Under the pieces are notes generated by a model. That model was not told where the DNA came from and searched no databases. It saw only the letters and a list, made by a program, of their open reading frames with translations. Made by a program: the position numbers and the translations under genes. From positions 1 through 64,000 of the forward strand of contig CAXRIA010000043.1 of assembly GCA_964230805.1 (NCBI GenBank): a DNA stretch of 64,000 nucleotides. The letters are read 5' to 3'. Shown here in pieces: positions 25,124-34,361 of the stretch. The DNA comes from Flavicella sp964230805 (GTDB taxonomy: Bacteria > Bacteroidota > Bacteroidia > Flavobacteriales > Flavobacteriaceae). The stretch's first letter is position 1, and each line of letters starts with the position of its first letter.

Positions 25124-27943
25124 ATGCCAAAAGATATTTCACATTTCAACCCCAAGAAAAATATTCTCATAAAAGGGGCGCAATTGCACAATTTAAAAAA
25201 TATTGATGTGGCAATACCGCGTAATAAACTGGTTGTCATTACGGGTGTTTCTGGTTCGGGAAAATCGAGCTTGGCATTCGATACCTTATATGCAGAAGGT
25301 CAAAGAAGATATGTTGAAAGCTTGTCTTCTTATGCACGTCAATTTTTAGGAAAACTAAACAAACCCCAAGTAGAATACATCAAGGGAATCGCTCCAGCAA
25401 TTGCCATAGAACAGAAAGTAAATTCAACGAATCCGCGATCTACTGTGGGTACGTCTACAGAAATTTATGATTATTTGAAACTTCTTTTTGCGCGTGTTGG
25501 AAAAACCTACTCTCCTATCTCTGGAAAAATTGTAAAGAAGCATACGGTTGCTGATGTCATTCGACACGTAAAGAAGTGCAAGGAAAATGCCAAGTTACTT
25601 TTATTAGCTCCTATTTCGATTGGAGACAAAGATCCGTCTATGGTCCTAAAATTATTGGGACAGCAAGGGTATGCGCGGTTGAAAATAAATGAAAATGTTG
25701 TTCGCATAGACGATCGTATTTTTGACACATGTTCTGTTGAAGAAATAAAAGTGGCTGAAGAACAAAACCAATTGCATCTTGTTGTTGATCGAATTGTAGT
25801 GAAAAAAGAGGAAGATTTTTTCAATCGATTGGGCGGCGCCATAGAAACGGCATTTTTTGAAGGCAAAGGAATTTGCGCATTGGAAAATCTCACGGACAAT
25901 TCTATGGCCGTCTTTAGTAACAAGTTTGAGCTAGATGGATTAAAATTTCTGGAACCCAATACGCACTTTTTTAGCTTTAACAATCCTTATGGAGCTTGTC
26001 CCAAATGTGAGGGTTATGGTCATACGATAGGCATTGATGAAGATTTGGTGATTCCAAACACGACTTTATCCATTTATGACAATGCCATTGCGCCTTGGAA
26101 GACAGAATCTTTTTTGAAATACAAAGAAATGCTAATCGATCATGCTTATTTGTACGATTTACCGATTCACAAGCCTTGGTTTGAATTGACAGCTGCTCAG
26201 AAAGATATGGTTTGGCGGGGAACGAAATCCTTTACGGGACTTTATGATTTCTTCGAGTACATCGAAGAAAAAAGTTACAAAATTCAATTTCGTGTTTTGT
26301 TATCGCGCTACAGAGGCAGAACAAAATGCAAAAATTGCGGTGGAAAACGTTTGAGAAAAGAAACCGATTATGTTAAAATTGCTTCCAAAAATATTTCAGA
26401 TTTGGTAGAACTCCCCATTCGAGAATTGGTGCAATTTTTCGAGGATTTGCAACTCGATAAAAATGAGATGAACATTGCAAAACGACTGCTCACTGAAATA
26501 AAAAATCGTTTGCAATTTCTACAAGATGTTGGACTCGGATACTTGACCCTGAATCGAACCTCCAATACCTTATCAGGTGGAGAAAGTCAACGTATCAATC
26601 TGGCCACATCGTTGGGTAGTAGTTTGGTCGGTTCAATGTATATCCTTGACGAACCTAGTATCGGATTGCATCCCAAAGACACCCAGCGACTTCTCAAAGT
26701 ATTGAAACAATTGCGAGACTTAGGAAATACTGTTATTGTCGTTGAACACGACGAGGATATCATGCGTGAGGCCGATGTGATTATTGACATTGGTCCTGAA
26801 GCTGGGACAAATGGCGGTGAGATTGTGGCCGAAGGAAATTTTCAAGAGATTTTGAAATCTTCCTCACTAACGGCAAAATACCTTAATGAAGAATATCAAA
26901 TCGAAATTCCTAAAAAAAGACGTTCTTCTAAAAATCGAATAAAAATTTCAGGAGCCAGAGAAAACAATCTGAAAAATATTTCCGTAGAATTTCAACTGAA
27001 TACGCTTACCGTAATTACGGGGGTTTCTGGCAGTGGAAAAAGTACGTTGGTCAAAAAAATAGTATACCCGGCATTGCAAAAAAAATTGCAAGGAAATGGC
27101 GGTAAAACAGGAGAATTCTTGGAATTAACAGGAAGTCTGGAAAACCTAAAAAGTGTCGAGTTTATCGACCAAAATCCCATTGGAAGATCTTCAAGATCGA
27201 ACCCCGTAACCTACATAAAAGCCTACGATGACATACGAAGTTTGTTTGCTTCTGAAAAATTATCGAAGGCCAGACATTACAAACCGAAACATTTTTCTTT
27301 CAATGTGGAAGGAGGTCGCTGTGAAACATGTAAGGGAGAAGGCGTGGTAACTATTGAAATGCAGTTTATGGCGGATGTGCATTTGGAGTGTGATGTGTGC
27401 AAAGGCAAGCGTTTTCAAAAAGAAATTTTAGAAGTGAAATTTCATAAAAAAAGTATTGCCGACATTCTCGATCTTACTATTGATGATGCCTTGGCCTTCT
27501 TCGATAAACATGATCAACATAAAATAGTACAGAAGCTAATGCCTTTGTCCAAAGTTGGACTTGGTTATGTGCAACTCGGACAGTCCTCGGCTACGCTCTC
27601 TGGCGGTGAAGCACAAAGAATTAAACTTGCTTCTTTTTTAGTCAAAGGAAACACGAAAGACAAAACATTATTTATTTTTGATGAGCCCACCACAGGGCTC
27701 CACTTTCACGATATTAAAAAGCTCCTGAATTCCTTCGAAGCATTGTTAGACAAGGGACACACACTTATTGTAATAGAGCACAATATTGATTTGATAAAAT
27801 GCGCAGACATGATTATCGATTTGGGTCCTGAAGGTGGTAAAAAAGGTGGAGAATTGATGTTCTGTGGAACGCCGGAAGAAATGATTTCATCTGAAAAATC
27901 TGTGACTGCTAAATTTTTAAGGGAGAAACTAGCGATCTCATAA
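25124..27943 (+). CDS. uvrA: UvrA excinuclease ATPase subunit
   Basis: UvrA, 939 residues, is the DNA-damage recognition subunit of nucleotide excision repair. Two ABC modules are complete: Walker A GVSGSGKSS (41-49) and a second GVSGSGKST, signatures LSGGESQRI and LSGGEAQRI, and VVEHDED and VIEHNID switch regions. The C-terminal zinc finger is intact (CETC and CDVC). In the N-terminal module the second half of the zinc finger is present (CPKC, 292-295), but the first CxxC expected near residue 270 is replaced by FELDG. It ends at a bidirectional terminator shared with the transketolase gene. Confidence 0.93.
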   Translation: MPKDISHFNPKKNILIKGAQLHNLKNIDVAIPRNKLVVITGVSGSGKSSLAFDTLYAEGQRRYVESLSSYARQFLGKLNKPQVEYIKGIAPAIAIEQKVNSTNPRSTVGTSTEIYDYLKLLFARVGKTYSPISGKIVKKHTVADVIRHVKKCKENAKLLLLAPISIGDKDPSMVLKLLGQQGYARLKINENVVRIDDRIFDTCSVEEIKVAEEQNQLHLVVDRIVVKKEEDFFNRLGGAIETAFFEGKGICALENLTDNSMAVFSNKFELDGLKFLEPNTHFFSFNNPYGACPKCEGYGHTIGIDEDLVIPNTTLSIYDNAIAPWKTESFLKYKEMLIDHAYLYDLPIHKPWFELTAAQKDMVWRGTKSFTGLYDFFEYIEEKSYKIQFRVLLSRYRGRTKCKNCGGKRLRKETDYVKIASKNISDLVELPIRELVQFFEDLQLDKNEMNIAKRLLTEIKNRLQFLQDVGLGYLTLNRTSNTLSGGESQRINLATSLGSSLVGSMYILDEPSIGLHPKDTQRLLKVLKQLRDLGNTVIVVEHDEDIMREADVIIDIGPEAGTNGGEIVAEGNFQEILKSSSLTAKYLNEEYQIEIPKKRRSSKNRIKISGARENNLKNISVEFQLNTLTVITGVSGSGKSTLVKKIVYPALQKKLQGNGGKTGEFLELTGSLENLKSVEFIDQNPIGRSSRSNPVTYIKAYDDIRSLFASEKLSKARHYKPKHFSFNVEGGRCETCKGEGVVTIEMQFMADVHLECDVCKGKRFQKEILEVKFHKKSIADILDLTIDDALAFFDKHDQHKIVQKLMPLSKVGLGYVQLGQSSATLSGGEAQRIKLASFLVKGNTKDKTLFIFDEPTTGLHFHDIKKLLNSFEALLDKGHTLIVIEHNIDLIKCADMIIDLGPEGGKKGGELMFCGTPEEMISSEKSVTAKFLREKLAIS

Positions 27944-27970
27944 ATCTTTCAACATCAAATAAGCATCCAT

Positions 27971-28017
27971 AAAAAAGCAGTTTTTCAATACTTTTATTCT
28001 CGAAAAACTGCTTTTTT
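27971..28017. terminator. Bidirectional terminator between uvrA and the transketolase gene
   Basis: A perfect 16-bp stem (AAAAAAGCAGTTTTTC with GAAAAACTGCTTTTTT) surrounds a 15-base loop. A/T tracts at both ends make it active on both strands for the convergent genes. Confidence 0.88.
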
Positions 28018-28035
28018 AATCTATTATTTATGTCT

Positions 28036-28884
28036 CTAGTAATCTCCTAAAGTTGCAGGATTTTGTGACAGAGCTTCCTCTAACTGCGCATCATTTGGTG
28101 CTTTACCATGCCATGCATGTGTGTGCATCATAAAATCAACGCCATTTCCCATTTCAGTTTCTAACAATATACAGACAGGTTTTCCGTTTCCTGACAATTC
28201 TTTGGCCTTCGCCAACACAGCTTGGATGGCTTCGATATTGTTGCCTTCCTTCTCCTCCAATACAATCCAGTCAAAAGATTCAAACTTCGCTTTTACAGAT
28301 CCCATGGCTAATACATGATCGGTGGTTCCGTCAATTTGTTTACCATTCAAATCTACCGTTGCGATTAAGTTGTCTACTTTCTTCGCCGAAGCATACATAA
28401 TTGCTTCCCAATTTTGACCTTCTTGCAATTCCCCATCTCCATGCAACGAATAGACCAGCTTGTCATCGCCATTCAGTTTTTTTGCTTGGGCTGCGCCAAT
28501 AGCCACACTCATACCCTGTCCTAAAGAACCAGAGGCCATGCGAACTCCTTCCAACCCTTCATGTGTTGTAGGGTGCCCTTGCAAACGAGAGTTTAGCAAT
28601 CGGAAAGTTGCCAATTCTTCTACTGAAAAATAACCGCTTCTTGCCAAAACACTGTAAAACACAGGGGAAATATGACCGTTGGATAAAAAGAACAAATCCT
28701 CTTGAATTCCGTCCATATCAAATTTTTCAGAATTGTAAGACATCACATCTTGATACAAAACAGTTAAAAATTCTGTACAGCCTAGCGAACCTCCTGGATG
28801 TCCAGAATTTACGGCGTGTACCATTCTTAAAATATCTCTTCTTACCTGTTGTGAAAAATCCTTCAATTCTTGCGTTGTTGCCAT
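28036..28884 (-). CDS. Transketolase, N-terminal subunit
   Basis: At 282 residues this is the thiamine-diphosphate-binding half of a split transketolase, which moves two-carbon units in the pentose phosphate pathway. The ThDP motif GDGELQEGQNWEA and the substrate His motifs (NSGHPGGSLG, HAWHGKAPN) are present. The C-terminal half normally encoded next to it is not here: downstream lies a terminator and convergent uvrA, upstream dnaB. The partner subunit must be encoded elsewhere. Confidence 0.88.
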   Translation of the reverse strand: MATTQELKDFSQQVRRDILRMVHAVNSGHPGGSLGCTEFLTVLYQDVMSYNSEKFDMDGIQEDLFFLSNGHISPVFYSVLARSGYFSVEELATFRLLNSRLQGHPTTHEGLEGVRMASGSLGQGMSVAIGAAQAKKLNGDDKLVYSLHGDGELQEGQNWEAIMYASAKKVDNLIATVDLNGKQIDGTTDHVLAMGSVKAKFESFDWIVLEEKEGNNIEAIQAVLAKAKELSGNGKPVCILLETEMGNGVDFMMHTHAWHGKAPNDAQLEEALSQNPATLGDY

Positions 28885-28908
28885 TGTGACCTGTATAAAT
28901 TAGTGGGA

Positions 28909-28916
28909 CAAAAATA
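28909..28916 (-). promoter_or_regulatory. -7 promoter box of the transketolase gene
   Basis: The minus strand reads TATTTTTG (TAnnTTTG) 24 bases before the ATG at 28884. Confidence 0.5.
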
Positions 28917-29009
28917 CATTTTTAAAGCGAGCTTGCAAACTTATTTTTAGGCAAAATTCAGCGCTAAAATTAACCTACAATTATCAGAAAACGTACCGCT
29001 TACAATTGT

Positions 29010-30527
29010 TTAGAATGGAACATCTGAATCATCTGGTGCGCCAAAAGCATCCTCTGCTGAAGGGAAGTTCCCCGACGAAATTTCTTGGTTAAAATCGTTC
29101 ATTTTTGAATGAAATTCATTCCCAAAGCCTTCGTCTAAATCTGAAAAACGAGCCAAGTGCCCCGTAAATTTCAAACGGATATTATCCAATCCGCCATTTC
29201 TATGCTTGGCCACGATAAACTCTCCCTGACCTTCACAGGGTGAATGATCGTCATCATCCCATTCTGTTTGCCCATAATACTCTGGACGAAAGATAAAGGA
29301 TACAATATCTGCATCTTGTTCAATGGCTCCTGATTCACGCAAATCTGAAAGCAAAGGCCTTTTCGAACCTCCCCTGGTTTCAACAGCACGAGACAATTGC
29401 GATAACGCTATTACTGGAATGTTCAATTCTTTTGCCAATGCTTTTAGGTTTCTAGAAATCATCGAAATTTCTTGCTCACGATTTCCTCCTGCTGCACCGC
29501 CAGCGGTCATCAATTGCAGGTAATCAATAACAATAATTTTAATCCCGTGTTGCGATGCCAAACGACGTGCCTTGGCTCTTAAATCAAAAATGGATAATGA
29601 AGGAGTGTCATCAATAAAAATAGGAGCGTCGGTTAAATCTTTCACTTTAACATTCAGTTGTTCCCATTCATGTGCTTCTAAATTACCCTTCCTCAATTTT
29701 TCTGATGTCAAGCCTGTTTCACTAGAAATCATACGAGTGATCAACTGTACCGAAGACATTTCTAGAGAAAACAAAGCGACTGGATGTTTGAAATCAATGG
29801 CCATGTTTTTTGCCATGGAAATTACAAAGGCTGTTTTTCCCATACCAGGTCTGGCTGCAATAATAATTAAGTCCGAAGGCTGCCAACCGGACGTCAACGC
29901 ATCTAGTTTTGTAAATCCGGTTTCTAGACCACTCATCCCCTCCTTGTTTCCAATTTCTTGTATTTTTGAAACGGCTTGTTTTACAAGGTCTTTTGCACTT
30001 TCCGAACTCTTTTTCAGATTCCCTTGCGTTACTTCAAAGAGTTTCGATTCTGCATCATCCAGCAAATCAAACACATCGGCAGTTTCATCGTAAGAATTTT
30101 CAATAATCTCACTTGAAATGCTAATCAATCTTCGCTGAATGTATTTTTGGATGATGATACGAGCATGGAATTCAATATGTGCAGACGAAGCCACTTTTTG
30201 AGTCAATCCAATCAAATAAAAATCGCCACCGACAAAATCCAATTTACCTACTTTCCGAAGTTGATTGGAAACTGTTAGCAAATCAGTGGGTTCAGAATTC
30301 TGAAACAAAGTATAAATAGCGCTGTAAACTTCTTTATGAGCATCTTTGTAAAAGGCCTCTGGATGAAGAATATCAATCACATCATCAATTCCTTTCTTAT
30401 CAATCATCATGGCACCCAAAACGGCCTCTTCCAAATCGACAGCTTGCGGCGGAATTTTCCCTTTCTCTAAGTTAATAATTCTGCTTTTATCAATTTTCTG
30501 CCCTCTAAATGCCTTTGTTTGTTCCAT
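29010..30527 (-). CDS. dnaB: Replicative DNA helicase
   Basis: DnaB, 505 residues, is the hexameric helicase that unwinds the replication fork. The N-terminal domain (about 25-130, starting PPQAVDLEEAVLGAMM) binds primase and loader; the RecA-like domain carries Walker A ARPGMGKT (225-232), IDYLQL and SQLSRAVETRG. No intein or frameshift is present. The C-terminal tail of about 40 acidic/polar residues is typical of Bacteroidota. Two DnaA-box-like repeats lie upstream of its promoter. Confidence 0.95.
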   Translation of the reverse strand: MEQTKAFRGQKIDKSRIINLEKGKIPPQAVDLEEAVLGAMMIDKKGIDDVIDILHPEAFYKDAHKEVYSAIYTLFQNSEPTDLLTVSNQLRKVGKLDFVGGDFYLIGLTQKVASSAHIEFHARIIIQKYIQRRLISISSEIIENSYDETADVFDLLDDAESKLFEVTQGNLKKSSESAKDLVKQAVSKIQEIGNKEGMSGLETGFTKLDALTSGWQPSDLIIIAARPGMGKTAFVISMAKNMAIDFKHPVALFSLEMSSVQLITRMISSETGLTSEKLRKGNLEAHEWEQLNVKVKDLTDAPIFIDDTPSLSIFDLRAKARRLASQHGIKIIVIDYLQLMTAGGAAGGNREQEISMISRNLKALAKELNIPVIALSQLSRAVETRGGSKRPLLSDLRESGAIEQDADIVSFIFRPEYYGQTEWDDDDHSPCEGQGEFIVAKHRNGGLDNIRLKFTGHLARFSDLDEGFGNEFHSKMNDFNQEISSGNFPSAEDAFGAPDDSDVPF

Positions 30528-30532
30528 AGTAA

Positions 30533-30540
30533 CAAAACTA
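30533..30540 (-). promoter_or_regulatory. -7 promoter box of dnaB
   Basis: The minus strand reads TAGTTTTG (TAnnTTTG), 5 bases before the ATG at 30527, implying a very short leader. Confidence 0.5.
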
Positions 30541-30590
30541 CTTTTTTAATTTAATTTACGTGATTTTTTTGGAATATAAATGTACACAAC

Positions 30591-30621
30591 TTGTTGATAA
30601 ATCTTTTCTTTTGTTGATAAA
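30591..30621. promoter_or_regulatory. Tandem DnaA-box-like repeats upstream of dnaB
   Basis: TTGTTGATAAA occurs at 30591-30601 and 30611-30621, two helical turns apart. On the minus strand each contains TTATCAACA, one base from the consensus DnaA box TTATCCACA. They lie 50-80 bases upstream of the dnaB -7 box. Binding by DnaA is inferred only. Confidence 0.4.
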
Positions 30622-30721
30622 AAAAATAGTTTCATCCGATCTGTTGCCATCCTAAGTGAGATCTATCTCGATTCAAACCATATCTAAAAACTTTGTAAAT
30701 TTAAAAATTCAATTCCATAAG

Positions 30722-31798
30722 ATGAAAGATCCTTTGTTCGCTCGATATTTGACCTATTTTTTATTTTTCCAGGTAATTTTCGTTCAAATTCTTGCGAAAC
30801 AAACGGCAATTATTGAAAAATACTATTCCCATTTATGCTATCCTGTAATTTCCAGCACATACAGAAAATTGGCGGGATGGATTCCTTTTAGTTTGGGCGA
30901 CTTGATCTATATCTTATTTGTTCTTTTGATATTTCGCTTTCTTTACATTGTCATACGAGATCAATTTGATGATGTTCGAAAGTATCTTTTTTCCATAGGT
31001 GCCACCCTTTCCATTCTACATTTTTTATTCTATGCAAATTGGGGACTTAATTATTACCGAACACCGCTCAATGAAAAATTGGAGATGACCAATAAGAGTT
31101 ATACCCTCGAACATTTAGAACAATACACCGAAAAATTGATATTTGAATTGAATGAGATCCATTTTAAAATCACACACAACCGCCAACAAAAAATAGCAGT
31201 TTCTCACAAGCGTAAAGAAATGCACAACCTAGCAGTCAAAGCTTACCAAAAACTTCAAAAACAGCTTCCCTTTTTTATTTACAAAAATCCATCTGTAAAA
31301 CACTCCCTTTTAAGTACTCCATTGACCTATATGGGTTTCTCAGGATACTTCAATCCCTTTACTGGGGAGGCACAAGTGAATTCTAAAATCCCCATAAGTA
31401 GCTATGCTTTTACTACCTGTCACGAAATGGCGCATCAAATAGGTTATGCTGCTGAAAATGAAGCAAATTTTATCGCCTATCTGGCAACAACGCATAGTGA
31501 TAATTTGCATTTTCAATACGCGGGAAAATTGACTGCGCTAAAGTATGTATTCTCTGAATTGTTGACCCGCAGTCCCCTTTTCTACGAAGCGCAATTGCAA
31601 CATATCAACTCCGGTATTTTAGACGATCTAAACGACTCGCGCAGGTTTTGGCAATCGCATAAAAATCCGTTGGAACCTTGGTTTAAAAAAATCTATGGAA
31701 GCTTTTTAAAAGCCAACAAACAAAAGGGAGGCATGCAAACCTATGGTTATATGGTACGTTTGTTATTGAACTATTCCGAAAAGTATTTTATCGAATAA
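30722..31798 (+). CDS. DUF3810 membrane protein with a zinc-protease-like motif
   Basis: From the ATG at 30722 the product has 358 residues. The N-terminal third holds three probable transmembrane helices; a soluble domain follows with HEMAH at 234-238 (CHEMAHQIGY) and the downstream acidic stretch ENEANFIAYLA, the arrangement of gluzincin-type metallopeptidases (HExxH plus a third Glu ligand). DUF3810 is common in Bacteroidota, but no substrate is known to me. The in-frame GTG at 30656 would add 22 residues without hydrophobic character. Its 3' end overlaps convergent yaaA by 11 bases. Confidence 0.8.
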   Translation: MKDPLFARYLTYFLFFQVIFVQILAKQTAIIEKYYSHLCYPVISSTYRKLAGWIPFSLGDLIYILFVLLIFRFLYIVIRDQFDDVRKYLFSIGATLSILHFLFYANWGLNYYRTPLNEKLEMTNKSYTLEHLEQYTEKLIFELNEIHFKITHNRQQKIAVSHKRKEMHNLAVKAYQKLQKQLPFFIYKNPSVKHSLLSTPLTYMGFSGYFNPFTGEAQVNSKIPISSYAFTTCHEMAHQIGYAAENEANFIAYLATTHSDNLHFQYAGKLTALKYVFSELLTRSPLFYEAQLQHINSGILDDLNDSRRFWQSHKNPLEPWFKKIYGSFLKANKQKGGMQTYGYMVRLLLNYSEKYFIE

Positions 31799-32546
31799 AA
31801 ACAAGGTCATTTCCATTTGACAATTCTTCGCTAAAACCATATCCTCCGTAGTTAAAACCTTTCAATGATTCTAAATCGTTGCTATTGTTGTCAAGAATAT
31901 ACCGCACCATCATTCCTCTTGCTTTCTTTGCGTAAAAGGATATTATTTTCAATTTCCCGTTTTTGTAATCTTTGAACTGAGGGGTTACAATGGCATTCTG
32001 AATGTCCTTTGTTTTTACAGCCTTGAAATACTCATTGCTGGCCAAATTGACCAAAAGTTCCTCTTTACCCAATTCCTTTTTGAGCGCCTCTGTAATTTTA
32101 GATCCCCAGTATTCGTATAAATTACGATGCGCTTCAATGGGCAATTTTGTCCCCATTTCGAGACGATAAGGTTGTATCAAATCAAAGGGTTTCAACAAGC
32201 CATATAAGCCTGAAAGGATGCGTAATTTTCCTTGAAGCTCTTCTGATTTGTCTTTTGGGAGTGTTTCTATGTCCATTCCAACATACACATCGCCTTTAAA
32301 AGCGTATACTGCCTGCTTGGCATTTGCCTTTGTAAATGGCAACGACCACTCTTGGTTTCTTTGCCAATTCAAGGCTCCTAGTTTGTAGGATATGGACATC
32401 AATTCAGAAAGTTCTTTTTCAGACAGTGTTCTCAATTTCGAATTGAGTTTAGACGCTTCATTTAAAAAGAGAGCCTCACTATGTTGTTCGACAGGTGCCG
32501 GTTTTTCGAAATCAAGGGATTTTGCGGGGGATATCAGTATCTTCAT
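31788..32546 (-). CDS. yaaA: YaaA-family peroxide stress protein
   Basis: The 252-residue protein has the UPF0246/DUF328 hallmarks MKILISPAKSLDFEKP, FKGDVYVGMD, LYGLLKPFDLIQPYRLEMG and FYAKKARGMMVRYI. E. coli YaaA lowers free iron during hydrogen peroxide stress and protects DNA. Length is standard and there is no signal peptide. It ends inside the end of the convergent DUF3810 gene and is 48 bases upstream of nothing else; rluD is transcribed towards it from the same strand with no clear terminator between. Confidence 0.88.
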   Translation of the reverse strand: MKILISPAKSLDFEKPAPVEQHSEALFLNEASKLNSKLRTLSEKELSELMSISYKLGALNWQRNQEWSLPFTKANAKQAVYAFKGDVYVGMDIETLPKDKSEELQGKLRILSGLYGLLKPFDLIQPYRLEMGTKLPIEAHRNLYEYWGSKITEALKKELGKEELLVNLASNEYFKAVKTKDIQNAIVTPQFKDYKNGKLKIISFYAKKARGMMVRYILDNNSNDLESLKGFNYGGYGFSEELSNGNDLVFIR

Positions 32547-32594
32547 AAGGTAACAATCAAATGTTTTTTTTTCGCGTTTTCTATCTACATAAAA

Positions 32595-33629
32595 CTAACA
32601 ATCTTCTTTGGTATGTATCGTATAGCCTCTCCATTTTTCCAATGCCGTCTCCAAATCTTCTGGAATCGGAGAGTCAAAGCGCATCATCTTATTCGTCACA
32701 GGATGCACAAAACCCAGCGTTTTTGCATGCAAAGCTTGTCTTGGTAAAATTTTAAATGTATTTTCAACAAACTGTTTGTACTTGGTGAATGTCGTCCCCT
32801 TTAACACTGCATCGCCCCCATATCTAGCATCGTTAAACAAGGTATGTCCAAGGTGTTTGAAATGTGCTCTAATCTGGTGTGTTCTCCCTGTTTCCAACTG
32901 ACATTCTACCAGGGTAACATAATTGAATCTTTCAAGTACTGTGTAATGAGTAATGGCCGGTTTTCCAAAATCTCCTTCAGGAAAGACAGACATTTGCAAT
33001 CTGTTTTTTAAACTTCTACCGATATGACCTTCAATGGTTCCCTTATCTTCGGCAATATTTCCCCATACCAATGCGTAGTACTTGCGTTCTGTCGTCTTGT
33101 CAAAAAACTGTTTCGACAAATGTGTCATTGCCCTTTCTGTTTTGGCCACGACCAACAATCCACTTGTATCTTTGTCTATACGATGAACCAAACCAGGGCG
33201 CTCATTGCTGTTATTGGGCAAATTATCTATGTGATAAATCAATCCGTTTACCAATGTTCCGGAATAGTTTCCATGGCCTGGATGTACTACCATTCCCGGA
33301 GGCTTGTTAATGACCATAAGTACATCGTCTTCATAAACAATGTTCAAAGGAATGTTTTCTGCGACTAACAAATTTTCATGTGGAGGATGTTCCAATACTA
33401 CCCGAATGACATCTTTTGCTTTTACCTTGTAACTGGATTTTACGGGAAGATCGTTTGCTAGAATACTTCCTTTTTTGGCGGCTTCTTGTATTTTATTTCG
33501 GGTGGCATTTTCGATGAAATTCATCAAAAATTTATCCACTCGCAAGGGTATCTGTCCATCGCTTGCTACAAATTTATAGTGTTCGTATAAATCGTCTTCC
33601 TCTATTTTATTTGAGTACTCTGTTGTCAT
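32595..33629 (-). CDS. rluD: RluA-family 23S rRNA pseudouridine synthase
   Basis: At 344 residues it has an N-terminal S4 RNA-binding domain (about 28-85, VDKFLMNFIENATRNKIQEAAKKGSI begins it) and the catalytic domain with HRIDKDTSG (149-157), Asp152 being the expected catalytic residue. Later motifs KYYALVWG and LETGRTHQIRAHF are typical of RluA/RluD enzymes. RluD modifies helix 69 of 23S rRNA; exact sites here are assumed by similarity. It lies after the PASTA gene on the same strand. Confidence 0.88.
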   Translation of the reverse strand: MTTEYSNKIEEDDLYEHYKFVASDGQIPLRVDKFLMNFIENATRNKIQEAAKKGSILANDLPVKSSYKVKAKDVIRVVLEHPPHENLLVAENIPLNIVYEDDVLMVINKPPGMVVHPGHGNYSGTLVNGLIYHIDNLPNNSNERPGLVHRIDKDTSGLLVVAKTERAMTHLSKQFFDKTTERKYYALVWGNIAEDKGTIEGHIGRSLKNRLQMSVFPEGDFGKPAITHYTVLERFNYVTLVECQLETGRTHQIRAHFKHLGHTLFNDARYGGDAVLKGTTFTKYKQFVENTFKILPRQALHAKTLGFVHPVTNKMMRFDSPIPEDLETALEKWRGYTIHTKEDC

Positions 33630-33708
33630 TCTACTTTCTTTTTCTTCGGGTTATCCGCGAGTAACCTAAAAACATTTTCTTAGCAAACCCAACGCTTCAC
33701 AAAATCGT

Positions 33709-34266
33709 CTATGAATCTCCTTTTCCGTCTCCTAGCACCAAATCTACCACCGAATTTTTTGGCAACTTATCTCCTTTGCTAACTTCTGTACCTCCGGACA
33801 TCAATTTCCGAACAACATCTTTTCCCAAGTCTCTAATATACTGATACTCTCCTATCACCAAACCTAAGGATTTCAATTGTGCTTCTACTTCTCCTTTCGT
33901 TTTTCCATAGAATTCCATAATTGAAATATCCGCATATTTTGAGGGATTTAGCGTCAAATATATTTTCCTATTCTCCTTCACAAAACTTCCTGATTTTGGC
34001 GATTGTTCGATCACAGATTTTTTTGGAAACTTTGGGGTAAAGCTTGCCGAATCAATGACCTCATACCTTAAATGCAATTCATCAAGGACGGATTCCACCA
34101 AAGAAATTTCCATTTTTGAAAGATCTGGTACTTGAATTTTTTGATCGTAATTTGTAGTTTTTAAAAGCCAATAATAAATTACAACGAGTCCTAAAGCCAT
34201 CAGTGTAAACGCGATACCTATTTGCTTTAAAAAGTGTTTGCTGAACAAATATTTTAATAGATTCAT
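33709..34266 (-). CDS. Membrane-anchored PASTA-domain protein
   Basis: From the ATG at 34266 the product has 185 residues: one transmembrane helix (about 16-36), then PASTA-like repeats of about 65 residues in the periplasm (VPDLSKMEISLVESVLDELHL starts the first; EQSPKSGSFVKE and PKNSVVDLVLGDG are typical ends). PASTA domains bind peptidoglycan or lipid II fragments in kinases and PBPs, but no kinase domain is attached. The divergent ddl gene, which makes the D-Ala-D-Ala end of peptidoglycan, fits a wall role. The in-frame TTG at 34278 was rejected in favour of ATG. Confidence 0.82.
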   Translation of the reverse strand: MNLLKYLFSKHFLKQIGIAFTLMALGLVVIYYWLLKTTNYDQKIQVPDLSKMEISLVESVLDELHLRYEVIDSASFTPKFPKKSVIEQSPKSGSFVKENRKIYLTLNPSKYADISIMEFYGKTKGEVEAQLKSLGLVIGEYQYIRDLGKDVVRKLMSGGTEVSKGDKLPKNSVVDLVLGDGKGDS

Positions 34267-34285
34267 TTTAACTTTCAAGTTTTCA

Positions 34286-34293
34286 CAAAGATA
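34286..34293 (-). promoter_or_regulatory. -7 promoter box of the PASTA gene
   Basis: The minus strand reads TATCTTTG (TAnnTTTG), 19 bases before the ATG at 34266. Confidence 0.5.
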
Positions 34294-34319
34294 TAAAACG
34301 AATGGGTTTACTTTTCATT

Positions 34320-34327
34320 TATATTTG
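34320..34327 (+). promoter_or_regulatory. -7 promoter box of ddl
   Basis: TATATTTG matches TAnnTTTG, 34 bases before the ATG at 34362. Confidence 0.5.
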
Positions 34328-34361
34328 ATATTTTTGATTTTCAAAACAAGATCATTTTCTA

